Positions 52,091 through 61,215 of a DNA stretch of 64,000 nucleotides are shown here, piece by piece (the first letter of the stretch is position 1; each line of letters opens with the position of its first letter). Source of the stretch: Caballeronia insecticola (lineage in GTDB: Bacteria > Pseudomonadota > Gammaproteobacteria > Burkholderiales > Burkholderiaceae); the NCBI RefSeq assembly GCF_000402035.1, contig NC_021294.1, forward strand, positions 992,001 through 1,056,000, read 5' to 3'. Both the position numbers and the translations under genes were made by a program. The notes under the pieces are model-generated. The model ran no database searches, had not been told where the DNA came from, and was given only the letters and a program-made list of their open reading frames with translations.

Positions 52091-52587
52091 CGGGCGCGCG
52101 AGCCTTGCGATCCCTTCGACGCAGTGGCCGCACGCGCGCGGCGCGTCGCCCAGCCCTTCTTCGCGGCGGCTGAGCGGTCCGCGGCAGAACGCCGGCTCGC
52201 GGCTGCATGCGACTGCCGCGACAGCGCCTTGGGCGACGCCGCCTTCGTGCTCTCGCGTTTCAGCGCGCGCGTCGATGCGGCGGAACGCTTCGCCTTCGAC
52301 TCGGTGCTCGGGCTCTTCTTCGTGCGATGCGCGGCCTTCGTGTCCTGCGCGGCTTTCTTGCGCGTCGCCTCGGACGCCGTGCCCTTCTTGGGCGACTTCA
52401 TCTTCACGCCGGAACGACGCGCCTCCGACAGCCCGATCGCGATGGCCTGCTTCGCCGACTTCGCGCCGTGCTTGCCTTCGCGAATGTGATCGATCTGTTC
52501 CTTCACGAATGCGCCCGCCTGCGTGCTCGGGGACTTGCCGGCGCGCTTCGCTTTCGTCGCGCGCTCGAGGGTTTGCTTTTCAGGCAT
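52075..52587 (-). CDS. DUF6496 protein with histone-like basic tail
   Basis: A 170-residue very basic protein. The first ~75 residues carry the DUF6496 pattern (SPSTQAGAFVKEQIDHIREGKHGAKSAKQAIAIGLSEARRSGVK). The rest is Lys/Arg/Ala/Ser-rich, like the C-terminal tail of histone H1, and may bind DNA or RNA. The family has no known function. The start ATG has a GGAGGTCC site (GGAGG 9 nt upstream). Confidence 0.75.
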   Translation of the reverse strand: MPEKQTLERATKAKRAGKSPSTQAGAFVKEQIDHIREGKHGAKSAKQAIAIGLSEARRSGVKMKSPKKGTASEATRKKAAQDTKAAHRTKKSPSTESKAKRSAASTRALKRESTKAASPKALSRQSHAAASRRSAADRSAAAKKGWATRRARAATASKGSQGSRARHASR

Positions 52588-52964
52588 GTCGGACCTCCGT
52601 ATGAAGTGGACCTACGTCGATAAGGCGAGCAACGCACGTGCCCGCATCATCGCTCGGCAAACGTTTGGCCAGCTTGCGACAACGTTTCAAATGCGTAAGC
52701 GATGCTTAACAGTCTGCGCCAGAGTCCCGCGACACAAGGCTCCCGGCGATATCGCCGAACTCGCGAATATTTGTGCGAATCGGTTAAAGCATCCCAAAGG
52801 TCTGCCGTTAACGCGCTTATCCATAGCACCCGGGTCGCTCTAATTGAGGCCTGTTTTGCCTCTTGTTCTTGCGTTTGGCTGGGGCCGCCGTGGATATGAT
52901 CGAAACAGGTAAGCACTTCCCCGCTGGCACTGCAAACCCAACCCTCACTCATCAAGGAAGCAAC
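52588..52964 (+). other. 377-bp region upstream of the pilin gene, no gene
   Basis: AT-richer than its flanks and without a supported reading frame. It must hold the promoter of the Tad operon. TATGAT at 52895-52900 is a fair -10, but no matching -35 is at the right distance. TGGCAC at 52925-52930 followed directly by TGC is not a valid sigma-54 site. Confidence 0.5.
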
Positions 52965-53141
52965 ATGCAGAAAGTTCTCAAGGCATTCGTGCGCGACGAA
53001 CGTGGCGTCAGCGCCATGGAATACGCCATTCTCGCCGGCATCGTCGTGGTCGCGCTGGTGGCCGTCGGTACGGCTTTCAGCACCAACATGCAATCCATCT
53101 TCACGAATCTGACCACCAAAGTGAAGAACGCGGCGGGCTAA
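52965..53141 (+). CDS. flp: Flp-type major pilin
   Basis: A 58-residue type IVb pilin. A 14-residue leader ending DERG is cleaved before VSAMEYAILAGIVVVALVAVG; Glu at +5 and the Tyr next to it are the family hallmark. The hydrophobic segment is followed by a short C-terminal domain (TNLTTKVKNAAG). Ribosome-binding site AAGGAAG. First gene of the Tad locus; a hairpin separates it from the assembly genes, fitting its need for high expression. Confidence 0.95.
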   Translation: MQKVLKAFVRDERGVSAMEYAILAGIVVVALVAVGTAFSTNMQSIFTNLTTKVKNAAG

Positions 53142-53157
53142 GCATTCCGAGCCCTCA

Positions 53158-53184
53158 AGGTCCGGGTCGTCAACGCCCGGACCT
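53158..53184 (+). other. Hairpin between pilin and assembly genes
   Basis: AGGTCCGGG and CCCGGACCT, perfect 9-bp stem with a 9-nt loop, 17 bp after the pilin stop. There is no T-run, so it is more likely an RNA-stabilising or attenuating element that leaves pilin mRNA in excess. Confidence 0.55.
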
Positions 53185-53214
53185 CGAACCGCCTTAACCC
53201 GAATCGAGCTTATC

Positions 53215-53724
53215 GTGACCGTACTGTCTCTCGTCATTCGTCTTGCCGTGCTGGGCGCCCTGCTGTGGCTCGCCGTCAGCGACGTGCGCACCCGGCGTCT
53301 GCCGACGAGCATCGTCCTCACGATCGGCGCACTGTTTTTCCTCGATGCACTCGTCACCGGCATGTCGCTCGACGATCTCGTCTCGCATCTGCTGCTCGCG
53401 GTCATCGTGTTTCTCGTCTGCCTGGTGTTGTTCGTCACGAAAATGCTCGGCGGCGGCGATGCCAAGCTCGCATCCGTCATCTTCCTGTGGGTGGGCTTCG
53501 GTCTTTCGCTCGCCACGCTGACACTCGTCTCGGTGATCGGGACCGTGGTGTCGCTCGTGAGTCTCGCCACCCGCAACATGAATCCGTCTCAGCGCTTCGT
53601 GCCGCTGCGCGCGCTCGCGATGTTCTCCGCGGCACGCGGCGTTCCGTACGGCGTGGCGCTTGCCTTCGGCGGCGGCCTCGTCATCGTGCTGCCTGCCCTG
53701 CTGCACCTCATCCCGACGCGATAG
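53215..53724 (+). CDS. cpaA: Prepilin peptidase CpaA/TadV
   Basis: A 169-residue A24-family aspartic peptidase with about five membrane helices. Catalytic Asp residues are Asp23 (AVSDVRTRRLP) and Asp82 in the GGGD motif (MLGGGDAKLAS). It removes the leader of the Flp pilin and of the TadE/F pseudopilins in the inner membrane. Starts at GTG. It lacks the methylase domain of PilD, as usual for TadV. It is followed by cpaB after 12 bp. Confidence 0.9.
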   Translation: MTVLSLVIRLAVLGALLWLAVSDVRTRRLPTSIVLTIGALFFLDALVTGMSLDDLVSHLLLAVIVFLVCLVLFVTKMLGGGDAKLASVIFLWVGFGLSLATLTLVSVIGTVVSLVSLATRNMNPSQRFVPLRALAMFSAARGVPYGVALAFGGGLVIVLPALLHLIPTR

Positions 53725-53736
53725 GACGGCGTCCCT

Positions 53737-54690
53737 ATGTCCAATATCATCAAATTTGCCGTACTGCTGGTCGGCGCGCTTCTGATCGCGCTGATCGTGC
53801 GTGTGGTGGTCGCGAGCGCGTCGCGCCCGTCGAAGCCCGCCGAGACGAGCGATAAAGTGCTGGTGAGCGCGGCGAACCTGCCGCAGGGTCTGTTGCTGCG
53901 CGACGAGGATCTCGCCTGGAAGGAGATTCCGAAAGCGCAAGTGCCGCCGAACGCCATCGTCGCGGGCGTGGCGGAAGCGCCGGACCTCAAGGGCGCGCTG
54001 CTGCGCCATCCCGTCACGAGCGGCACCGTGCTCGTCTCCGACGACGTCTTTCTGCCGAGCGCCCCCGGCTTCCTCGCCGCCACGCTCAAGCCCGACATGC
54101 GCGCGGTCTCGGTCGCCGTCGACGATGTATCCGGCAACGCCGGCCTGATCCAGCCGGGCGATTATGTCGACCTGCTGCTCACCCAGCAGATGGACCGCCG
54201 CACCGATTCCCCCGAACTCGCCGTGTCGAGCGAAACGGTGGTCGAGCACGTGCGTGTGCTCGCCGTCGGCTCCGAAATCAAGCGGCCCAATAACAGCGGC
54301 GGCGACGCCGATGTCGCCGTAGTGCGCGCCCGCACCGTGACGCTCGAAGTCACGCCGCGCATGGGCGAAGTCGTCGCGGTCGCGGCGCGGCTCGGCAGCC
54401 TGTCGCTGGCGCTGCGCAGCTTCGCGACCGTCAGCCGCGATCCGGCAGCGCCCATGGGCGCATCGGCGCCCGAGCGCAAGCCCATCTGGGCCGGCGACAT
54501 TTCACGCGCCGTGCGCGATCTGCCGCGCGCGCATCCGGTTCAGACCGGCGCGCCAAGCGCCGCGCCCGCGATGCCGCGCGTCGTGACCATTTACCGCGGT
54601 TCCGAGAAGTCGGATACGTCGAGCGTCGCGCAGGCGGGCGCGCCGGCCCAGGGCGTTCCGCCGCTGCCCTCCGTGCCCGCGGAGCGTTGA
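53737..54690 (+). CDS. cpaB: Flp pilus assembly protein CpaB/RcpC
   Basis: A 317-residue protein with an N-terminal membrane helix (4-26) and a SAF-type domain (about 40-110: VLVSAANLPQGLLLRDEDLAWKEIP). It continues into the RcpC domain (MRAVSVAVDDVSGNAGLIQPGDYVDLLLT). The C-terminal ~80 residues are Pro/Ala-rich. It helps the secretin and may interact with peptidoglycan. The gene has a GGACGG site and lies between cpaA and cpaC. Confidence 0.9.
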   Translation: MSNIIKFAVLLVGALLIALIVRVVVASASRPSKPAETSDKVLVSAANLPQGLLLRDEDLAWKEIPKAQVPPNAIVAGVAEAPDLKGALLRHPVTSGTVLVSDDVFLPSAPGFLAATLKPDMRAVSVAVDDVSGNAGLIQPGDYVDLLLTQQMDRRTDSPELAVSSETVVEHVRVLAVGSEIKRPNNSGGDADVAVVRARTVTLEVTPRMGEVVAVAARLGSLSLALRSFATVSRDPAAPMGASAPERKPIWAGDISRAVRDLPRAHPVQTGAPSAAPAMPRVVTIYRGSEKSDTSSVAQAGAPAQGVPPLPSVPAER

Positions 54691-54736
54691 CCCCGTGCCC
54701 AAGTTCGAACGCGCGCCATCGCCAGGATTCACATTC

Positions 54737-56248
54737 ATGAAAACGCAGTTCAGTTGGAGCCGTATCGCGGGTCGTATGCCGGGTCGTATCCCGGGTGGTA
54801 TCGCGGCGCTCGTCGCATGCGCCGCCGCTCACGCCGCGCCGCCCGCGAAGATGCCGCCGCATGCCGGCGCGGCCTCGCCCGTTCATGCGACGAACGCAGC
54901 GAACGCAGCCAATGCCGCGATGCTTCCCGCCGCGCCGCAAAGCCCGCTCGTGCTCGATGCCGGCAAGGGCACGATGTTGCAGCTCAACGAAAACGTCGTG
55001 TCGGTGTTCGTCGCCGATCCGGCCGTCGCCGACGTACACGTGCCTTCGCCCCGCGCGGTGTTCGTGCTCGGCAAGAAAACCGGCTCGACGACGCTCTACG
55101 TGCTCGGCGCCAACAACCGCCCGCTCGTGCAGCGCACCATAGTCATTTCGCGCGACATGATCACGCTGCGCAGCATGCTCGCAGCGCGCTTCCCGAATAC
55201 GAACGTGCAGGTCGCCACGGGCCAGGGCACGCTGATGCTGAGCGGCCAGGCGTCGAGTTCGGCGGACGCCGACGCTATCGTGCAGGCGGTCACGCCCTAT
55301 CTCGCCGAGAAGGAAGTGCTCGTCAACCGCATGACGATCGACCGCCCGCTGCAAGTGCAGTTGCGCGTGCGCATCACGGAAGTGGATCGCAACGTCACGC
55401 AGCAGCTCGGCATCAACTGGCAGGCGATGGGTAACGCGGTCGGCAACTTCTATAGCGGCATCTTCAGCGGCCGCGCGATCTACAACCTGAATCAGCCGAT
55501 CACGGGCGCGAACGGCGCCGTGACCTATCCGGTCAACCTGCCGACCAACAACGCCTATTCGATTTTCGGCGCCTTCAAGACGAATAACGTCGACATTCGC
55601 GCCCTCGTCGATGCGCTGAACCAGGAAGGCCTGCTCACGGTGCTCGCCGAGCCGAATCTCGTCGCGCTGTCGGGCCAGACGGCGAGCTTTCTCGCGGGCG
55701 GCGAGTTCCCGATTCCGGTCTCGCAGACCAACGGCGCGATCACGGTCGAGTTCAAGCAGTTCGGCGTCAAGCTCGATTTCACGCCGACCGTGATGAACGA
55801 TCGCCGCATCAGCCTGAAGGTGCGCCCGGAAGTCAGCCAGATCGATACGACCGCGAGCGTCACGACCGGCGGCGTCACGGTGCCGGGCCTGTCGGTGCGC
55901 CGCGCGGATACGACCGTCGAACTCGCGAGCGGCCAGAGCTTCGCGATCGGCGGCCTCTTGCAAAGCAATACCAGCGACGTCGTTTCGCAGGTGCCGGGAC
56001 TGGGCTCGATTCCGGTGCTCGGCAAGCTGTTCTCGTCGACGAACTACCAGAACAACAAAACGGAGCTCGTGATCATGGTTACGCCGTATCTGGTCGAACC
56101 GACCGATCCGTCGAAACTGCGCACGCCGCTCGATTCGCTGATCTCGCCGTCGAGCGATGTCGAATACAGCTTCCGGCGCCAGAACGGCGGCGCGCCGCCT
56201 GAGGCCGGACAGCCGCGTCTCGTCGGCGCGGCCGGCTACGTTTATTGA
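54737..56248 (+). CDS. cpaC: Tad pilus secretin CpaC/RcpA
   Basis: About 503 residues forming the outer-membrane channel of the Tad pilus. A signal peptide (MKTQFSWSRIAGRM, then a hydrophobic stretch ending AHA) leads to the N-domains (LNENVVSVFVADPAVADVHVPS, with BON-like segment). The secretin domain holds VLAEPNLVALSGQTASFLAGGEFPIP, FTPTVM and QVPGLGSIPVLGKLFSS. ATG 54737 is chosen for the signal peptide; a GTG 42 nt upstream is in frame. Confidence 0.92.
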   Translation: MKTQFSWSRIAGRMPGRIPGGIAALVACAAAHAAPPAKMPPHAGAASPVHATNAANAANAAMLPAAPQSPLVLDAGKGTMLQLNENVVSVFVADPAVADVHVPSPRAVFVLGKKTGSTTLYVLGANNRPLVQRTIVISRDMITLRSMLAARFPNTNVQVATGQGTLMLSGQASSSADADAIVQAVTPYLAEKEVLVNRMTIDRPLQVQLRVRITEVDRNVTQQLGINWQAMGNAVGNFYSGIFSGRAIYNLNQPITGANGAVTYPVNLPTNNAYSIFGAFKTNNVDIRALVDALNQEGLLTVLAEPNLVALSGQTASFLAGGEFPIPVSQTNGAITVEFKQFGVKLDFTPTVMNDRRISLKVRPEVSQIDTTASVTTGGVTVPGLSVRRADTTVELASGQSFAIGGLLQSNTSDVVSQVPGLGSIPVLGKLFSSTNYQNNKTELVIMVTPYLVEPTDPSKLRTPLDSLISPSSDVEYSFRRQNGGAPPEAGQPRLVGAAGYVY

Positions 56249-56255
56249 GCCCGTC

Positions 56256-56630
56256 ATGAAACACACTCGACTGCTTTCGCTTCTCACAGCCGGCCTGTTC
56301 GCCGTGGCCGCCAGCGGCTGCTTCAAGCCGCCGCGCAACATGCCGAACGAAACGACGATCGGCTTCGACGGCATCTCCGCCGTGCCGCCCGACTGCGACA
56401 AGCTCGCGCGCCCGTCGCTTTTGACGGACGCGGGCATTCGCCGGCCGAGCATGCAATGGGGCTGCGCCACCTACACCAATCTGGCCGCGCAGCTCGCGCG
56501 TCCCGAAGACGCCGTGCATCCGCAGACGCTCGGCCCGGCGAACGCGGCGGTCGCGGCAAGCGCGGTGCGGCGCTACGAGACCGGCCACGTGATCCCGCTC
56601 GACCGATCGACCTCGCGCGACAGCAAGTGA
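56256..56630 (+). CDS. cpaD: Short CpaD-like pilus lipoprotein
   Basis: A 124-residue lipoprotein with signal MKHTRLLSLLTAGLFAVAAS and lipidated Cys22. The C-terminal half has the CpaD pattern WGCATYTNLAAQLARPEDAVHPQTLGPANAA. It is shorter than the roughly 200-residue CpaD proteins of alphaproteobacteria. It is an outer-membrane partner of the secretin. It lies 7 bp after cpaC. Confidence 0.8.
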   Translation: MKHTRLLSLLTAGLFAVAASGCFKPPRNMPNETTIGFDGISAVPPDCDKLARPSLLTDAGIRRPSMQWGCATYTNLAAQLARPEDAVHPQTLGPANAAVAASAVRRYETGHVIPLDRSTSRDSK

Positions 56631-56667
56631 TGCAACGCGCCACAGCCAGAGTCACACAAGGCCAGCC

Positions 56668-57885
56668 ATGAGCACAGAGTTCTCGTTTTCGAAGCCCAAG
56701 TCCGGCACGCGCAACGCCGACTTCATCGCCTTCGTCTCCGATCGCAAGACCGAGCAGATCGTGAAGAGCTTCGTGCTCGAACAGGCGATGCCGCACGCGC
56801 ATATCGTCGTGGGCAATGTCGACGACGCCATCGCGTATATCGCGAAGGTGGACCGCTCGCCGCTGTTCCTGCTGGTCGACCTTCAGGACTCGGTGATGCC
56901 GCTCTCCGACCTGGGCCGCTTAGCCGAAGTGTGCGAGCCGTCCGTGCAGGTGGTGGCGCTCGGCGAGCGCAACGATGTCGGCCTGTTCCGAAGCCTGCTC
57001 AAGATCGGCGTGCGCGATTATCTCGTCAAGCCGATCACGGTCGAATTGCTCAAGCGCACGGTCAACGTCTCCGAAGGCAAGGTCAGCCCGGTGATGCTTG
57101 CGCGCGCCGGCAAGACAATTGCGTTCGCGGGCTCGCGCGGCGGCGTCGGCGTGACGACGCTCGCGCTCAATGTGGCGCGGCATCTGTCGGAGGACACGCA
57201 TCGCCGCGTTGCCTATGTCGATCTGAACCTGCACGGCGGCGCGGCCAACTCCATGCTCGGGCTGCAAAGCAACAACGGGCTCATCGACGTGCTGCAAAAC
57301 GTGCATCGCCTCGATCCGCAATACGTGGAGCGCACGCTCGTCGCCAAGGGCAGCCGGCTCTTCATGTTGTCGGCGGAACATGAATACGGCGCCGCGCGGC
57401 CGTTCGGCCCGGGCGCGCTGCCGCGCGTGCTCGAACTGCTGTGCGACAGCTTCCACTACGTGATTCTCGACATCGGCACGGTGACCGATCCGCTCGCGCA
57501 AGAAGCCTTCGATCACGCCGCGCGCGTGTATCTCGTCGCGGACCGCTCGGTGCATTCGACGCGCGAAACGATCCGTCTTTTGCGACACATCGAGGACCGC
57601 GACAACAATCCGCCCACGTCGCTGCTGCTCAACAATCCGAACGCCGTGACCGGCGGCCGAGTGCAATCGAACGACTTCATGACTGCCATCGGCCGCACCG
57701 TGCTGTACGAAATTCCGTTCGAGGCGAAGTCGCTCGCGACTGCCGAAAACCTCGGTGAAGCGCCGAAAGAAAAAGCGGTGAACGGCTTCAATCAGATGAT
57801 CACGCGCATCGGCGGTGATCTTACCGGCCAGCAAATGAACGCCGAACGCTCGTTCTTCCAGAAGCTCCGGCTCAGGAGAAGCTGA
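56668..57885 (+). CDS. cpaE: CpaE/TadZ localisation ATPase
   Basis: A 405-residue protein with an N-terminal receiver-like domain (about 18-135) and a MinD/ParA-type ATPase domain. The P-loop is degenerate: GSRGGVGVTT near 154-163, with both Lys of the deviant Walker A KGGVGKT replaced (Arg and Val). The rest (VAYVDLNLHGGAANSMLG, YVILDIGT, DHAARVYLVADRS) matches TadZ. It positions the pilus machine at the cell pole. It overlaps cpaF by one base. Confidence 0.9.
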   Translation: MSTEFSFSKPKSGTRNADFIAFVSDRKTEQIVKSFVLEQAMPHAHIVVGNVDDAIAYIAKVDRSPLFLLVDLQDSVMPLSDLGRLAEVCEPSVQVVALGERNDVGLFRSLLKIGVRDYLVKPITVELLKRTVNVSEGKVSPVMLARAGKTIAFAGSRGGVGVTTLALNVARHLSEDTHRRVAYVDLNLHGGAANSMLGLQSNNGLIDVLQNVHRLDPQYVERTLVAKGSRLFMLSAEHEYGAARPFGPGALPRVLELLCDSFHYVILDIGTVTDPLAQEAFDHAARVYLVADRSVHSTRETIRLLRHIEDRDNNPPTSLLLNNPNAVTGGRVQSNDFMTAIGRTVLYEIPFEAKSLATAENLGEAPKEKAVNGFNQMITRIGGDLTGQQMNAERSFFQKLRLRRS

Positions 57886-59288
57886 TGTTCGGACAGAAGC
57901 AGGTTCCCCGCCCGCCCGCCGACGCGGATGCCGCATCCGGCGCCGATGCCGCGCCGGTCGTGGAGGCGCCGCCGGTTGCGCCGGTTGCGCCGATTACGCG
58001 CTCACACGCGCCGGAAGGCAGCGAAGTGCTGGTGCGCTCGGACCTCTTCAGGGTGATCCGCAACGGCGTGTTCGCCGCGATGAATCCCTCGGCCGCCGTC
58101 GGCAAGACGCGCGAGCAGATGAAGCCCGCCGTCGAGCAACTCGTGCTGGATGTGGCGGAGCGCGAGCGGCTGAACGTGACGATCGCGGAGCAAGGGCAAA
58201 TCGTCGGCGAATTGTTGAACGATATGTTCGGACTCGGCCCGATCGAGCCGCTGCTCGCCGACGACACCATCACCGACGTACTCGTCAACGGCCCCGATCA
58301 GGTATGGGTCGAGCGACACGGCCGGCTGGAACTGACCAACTGCAAGTTCCGCGACAACACGCACGTGACCAACGTCGCGCAGCGGATTGCGGCGGGCGTC
58401 GGGCGGCGCGTCGACGAAAGCAGCCCCATGGTCGATGCGCGTCTCGCCGACGGCAGCCGCGTGAACGTCGTGCTGCCGCCGCTCGCGATCCACGGCGCGT
58501 CGATCTCGATTCGTAAATTCTCGAAGCGCAATATCACGCTTCATCGCATGGCGCAGCAAGCCAACATGTCGGCCTCGATGGCCACCGTGCTCAAACTCGC
58601 GAGCACTTGCCGCCTCAATGTGATCGTGTCGGGCGGCACGGGCTCGGGCAAGACGACGTTGCTCAACGCGCTGTCGCACTTTATCGGGCACGGCGAGCGC
58701 ACCGTGACGATCGAAGATGCGGCCGAACTGCAACTCGTGCAGCCGCACGTCGTGAGTCTGGAAACGCGCCCCGAAAATGCCGAAGGGCTCGGCGCCGTGA
58801 CGCAGCGCGATCTCGTGCGCAATGCGCTGCGGATGCGCCCGGACCGCATCATCCTCGGCGAAACGCGCGGCTCCGAAGCCTTCGACGTGTTGCAGGCGAT
58901 GAACACCGGCCACGACGGCTCCATGACCACGATCCACGCGAACACGCCGCGCGACGGCATCACGCGTCTCGAATCGATGGTGATGATGGCGAACGGCAAC
59001 CTGCCGCTCCTGTCGATCCGCCGTCAGATCGCGAGCGCGGTGCACATGATCGTGCAGATCGAGCGCATGCGCGACGGCATGCGGCGCGTCACGCGTATCA
59101 CCGAACTGGTGGGCATGGAAGGCGACGTCATCATCACGCAGGATCTGTTCACGTTCCGCTACGACGCGAGCGCGTACAGCGAGGAAGTGAAAGGCGTGTT
59201 CGAAACGGGCGCCGTGCGTCCGGCCTTCGCCGCGCGCGCCGCGTACTACGGCCTCGAAGATGCGCTGCTGGAGGCGATGCGGCCATGA
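57885..59288 (+). CDS. cpaF: Tad pilus assembly ATPase CpaF/TadA
   Basis: A 467-residue hexameric secretion ATPase. The N-terminal domain (Pro/Ala-rich first ~45 residues) precedes the core. Walker A is [16 protein letters not shown] near 247-262; conserved Asp/Glu and His boxes follow ([49 protein letters not shown]). It drives pilus extension and, in this family, retraction. Ribosome-binding site AGGAG. Overlaps tadB by four bases. Confidence 0.94.
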   Translation: MFGQKQVPRPPADADAASGADAAPVVEAPPVAPVAPITRSHAPEGSEVLVRSDLFRVIRNGVFAAMNPSAAVGKTREQMKPAVEQLVLDVAERERLNVTIAEQGQIVGELLNDMFGLGPIEPLLADDTITDVLVNGPDQVWVERHGRLELTNCKFRDNTHVTNVAQRIAAGVGRRVDESSPMVDARLADGSRVNVVLPPLAIHGASISIRKFSKRNITLHRMAQQANMSASMATVLKLASTCRLNVIVSGGTGSGKTTLLNALSHFIGHGERTVTIEDAAELQLVQPHVVSLETRPENAEGLGAVTQRDLVRNALRMRPDRIILGETRGSEAFDVLQAMNTGHDGSMTTIHANTPRDGITRLESMVMMANGNLPLLSIRRQIASAVHMIVQIERMRDGMRRVTRITELVGMEGDVIITQDLFTFRYDASAYSEEVKGVFETGAVRPAFAARAAYYGLEDALLEAMRP

Positions 59289-60259
59289 GTAACGTCGACC
59301 TCATCACGTTCTGCTCTTTCGCCGCCGTGCTGCTGCTCGGCATCATGCTGCTCGTGGTGCAGGACATGCGCCGCCAGCGCCCCGACGCGCGCATCCAGGC
59401 GCGGCTCCAGGCGGCCTTTCCCGCGACCGGTCCGAACGGACGCGAGACGCGCCACGACGATCCCGATCTCTTCACCTTCTCGCGCAACGACAACATCTTC
59501 AGCCGCTGGTTCGGCCCGAAGATCGCGCGCCTCAAGACCGTGGCGGGCGCGGGCGGCTTGCGCGTAGTGATCGTCACGGCAATCCTGGCCGAGGTCGTTG
59601 CGCTGCTGATGTCGAACCTGCTGCCGCTGCCCGCGCTCGCGACGCCCGTGCTGGTCATCGGCCTGCCGGTGCTGGGCGTCGTGCAGTCGTACCGGTTTCT
59701 CGTCGAGCGTTTCAAGCGGCGTTTTCTCGACGGCTTTCCCGATCTCATCGATCTGATCGTGCGTGCCGTGCGCTCCGGCGTTCCCGTGACGCACGTGATG
59801 AGCCTCGCGTCCGCCGAATGCGTCGAGCCGCTCAAAAGCGAATTCAGGCTGATGGGCGACGGGCTGAAGGTCGGTCTCGACCTCGAAGAAGTGTTGGCGA
59901 CGGCGGTCGCGCGCATCGGCATCGCGGATTTCTCGTTCTTCTGCGTCTGCCTGCTGTTGCAACGCGAGACCGGCGGTCAGCTTGGCGAGACGCTCGAAAA
60001 CCTCTCGGGCATCGTGCGCAAGCGCCGCGAGATCCGGCAGAAGACGAAGGCGCTGACAGGCGAAGCGCGCATCACGACCAAGATTCTGGCTTCGGTGCCG
60101 TTCGTCATTCTGGGCAGCATGTTCCTGCTCAACCGTGCGTATCTGATGGTGCTGTTCAATACGTCGGCGGGTCAGAAAGTGCTGACGTGCGCGGCCATTT
60201 CGCTGACGCTGGGACTGGGCGTCGTTCACAAGATGTCGAAACTGGATACCGCGCGATGA
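59285..60259 (+). CDS. tadB: Inner-membrane platform protein TadB
   Basis: A 324-residue T2SSF-type protein with membrane helices near 5-25, 95-135 and two in the C-terminal part. The domain core is DGFPDLIDLIVRAVRSGVPVTHVM and LLLQRETGGQLGETLENLSGIVRKRREIRQK. Starts at ATG 59285 inside the cpaF stop (ATGA). It forms the platform for the pilus with TadC. Confidence 0.93.
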   Translation: MSNVDLITFCSFAAVLLLGIMLLVVQDMRRQRPDARIQARLQAAFPATGPNGRETRHDDPDLFTFSRNDNIFSRWFGPKIARLKTVAGAGGLRVVIVTAILAEVVALLMSNLLPLPALATPVLVIGLPVLGVVQSYRFLVERFKRRFLDGFPDLIDLIVRAVRSGVPVTHVMSLASAECVEPLKSEFRLMGDGLKVGLDLEEVLATAVARIGIADFSFFCVCLLLQRETGGQLGETLENLSGIVRKRREIRQKTKALTGEARITTKILASVPFVILGSMFLLNRAYLMVLFNTSAGQKVLTCAAISLTLGLGVVHKMSKLDTAR

Positions 60260-61215
60260 GTCAGGACAGCATCGAAACACTGATCAACCTGCTGATGCTG
60301 CTCGCGCTTGTCGTGGGCATCGTGCTCTGGTGGGCGACCAAGCATGGCGGAACGCGCGGGCGCATTGCAGAGCGCACGCGTCAGGCCGCGGTCGTGCAGC
60401 GCAACGAACGCGCGCTGCCGGAAGAAGAAGACGACGACGGCCGCATGGCGCGCTTCACGCAGCGCCTCGCCCGCCTCGGCGACCGCCTGCCGCTGTTCGA
60501 CGCCAAGTACCGCGCGAAGCTGCGCACGCAGATGATCCGCAGCGGTTATCGCAGCCAGTCGGCGGTGTCGGTGCTGCTCGCGATCAAGTTCGTCGTCGGG
60601 CTCATCTGCGCCGCGTTCGCCGTGATGCTCGGCTCGCACATTCCCGTGGTGGGCGGTTATCCGGCGGTACGCGGCATCATGATGCTGCTCGTGTTCGTGG
60701 TCGGCATGATCCTGCCGGAATACGTGATCGCCTTCTTCGCGTCGCGGCGGCGCAAGGCCATGGCGTCATGTCTGCCGGATGCGCTCGATCTGCTCGTGAT
60801 CTGCACGAACGCGGGCAACAGTCTCGGCGTGTCGATCCGGCGCGTCGCCGACGAGTTGAAGACCATCTGCCCGCCGCTCTCGAGCGAGTTCTCGCTGACC
60901 GCCGACGAACTGAAGCTCTCGGGCGACAGCACGCGCGCGTTGCAGGCGCTCGCCGATCGCATCGATCTGCCGTCGATCCGCGCGCTCATCTCCACGCTCA
61001 CGCAGTCGATGCGCTACGGCACGCCGATCACGCAGGCGTTGCGCACGCTGTCGCACACCGAGCGGCTTGCGCACATCGTCTCGCTCGAAGAAAAGGCGGC
61101 CAAGCTCGCGCCGAAGATGGCCGTCCCGATGATGCTCTTCATCCTTCCCGCGGTGATGCTGATCGCCGCAGGCCCCGCCGCCATACAACTCATAAGCGTC
61201 TTTGCAAAAAAATGA
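60256..61215 (+). CDS. tadC: Inner-membrane platform protein TadC
   Basis: A 319-residue T2SSF-type protein with four membrane helices (about 8-26, two near 105-155, and 290-315). The core is CLPDALDLLVICTNAGNSLGVSIRRV and the paired segment MRYGTPITQALRTLSHTERL. It overlaps tadB by four bases and tadD by four bases. Partner of TadB in the assembly platform. Confidence 0.93.
   Translation: MSQDSIETLINLLMLLALVVGIVLWWATKHGGTRGRIAERTRQAAVVQRNERALPEEEDDDGRMARFTQRLARLGDRLPLFDAKYRAKLRTQMIRSGYRSQSAVSVLLAIKFVVGLICAAFAVMLGSHIPVVGGYPAVRGIMMLLVFVVGMILPEYVIAFFASRRRKAMASCLPDALDLLVICTNAGNSLGVSIRRVADELKTICPPLSSEFSLTADELKLSGDSTRALQALADRIDLPSIRALISTLTQSMRYGTPITQALRTLSHTERLAHIVSLEEKAAKLAPKMAVPMMLFILPAVMLIAAGPAAIQLISVFAKK

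Noticed and set aside
52900..52964. Sigma-54 promoter before the pilin gene
   Set aside because: TGGCAC and TGC are adjacent rather than separated by five bases, so the -24/-12 spacing is wrong.
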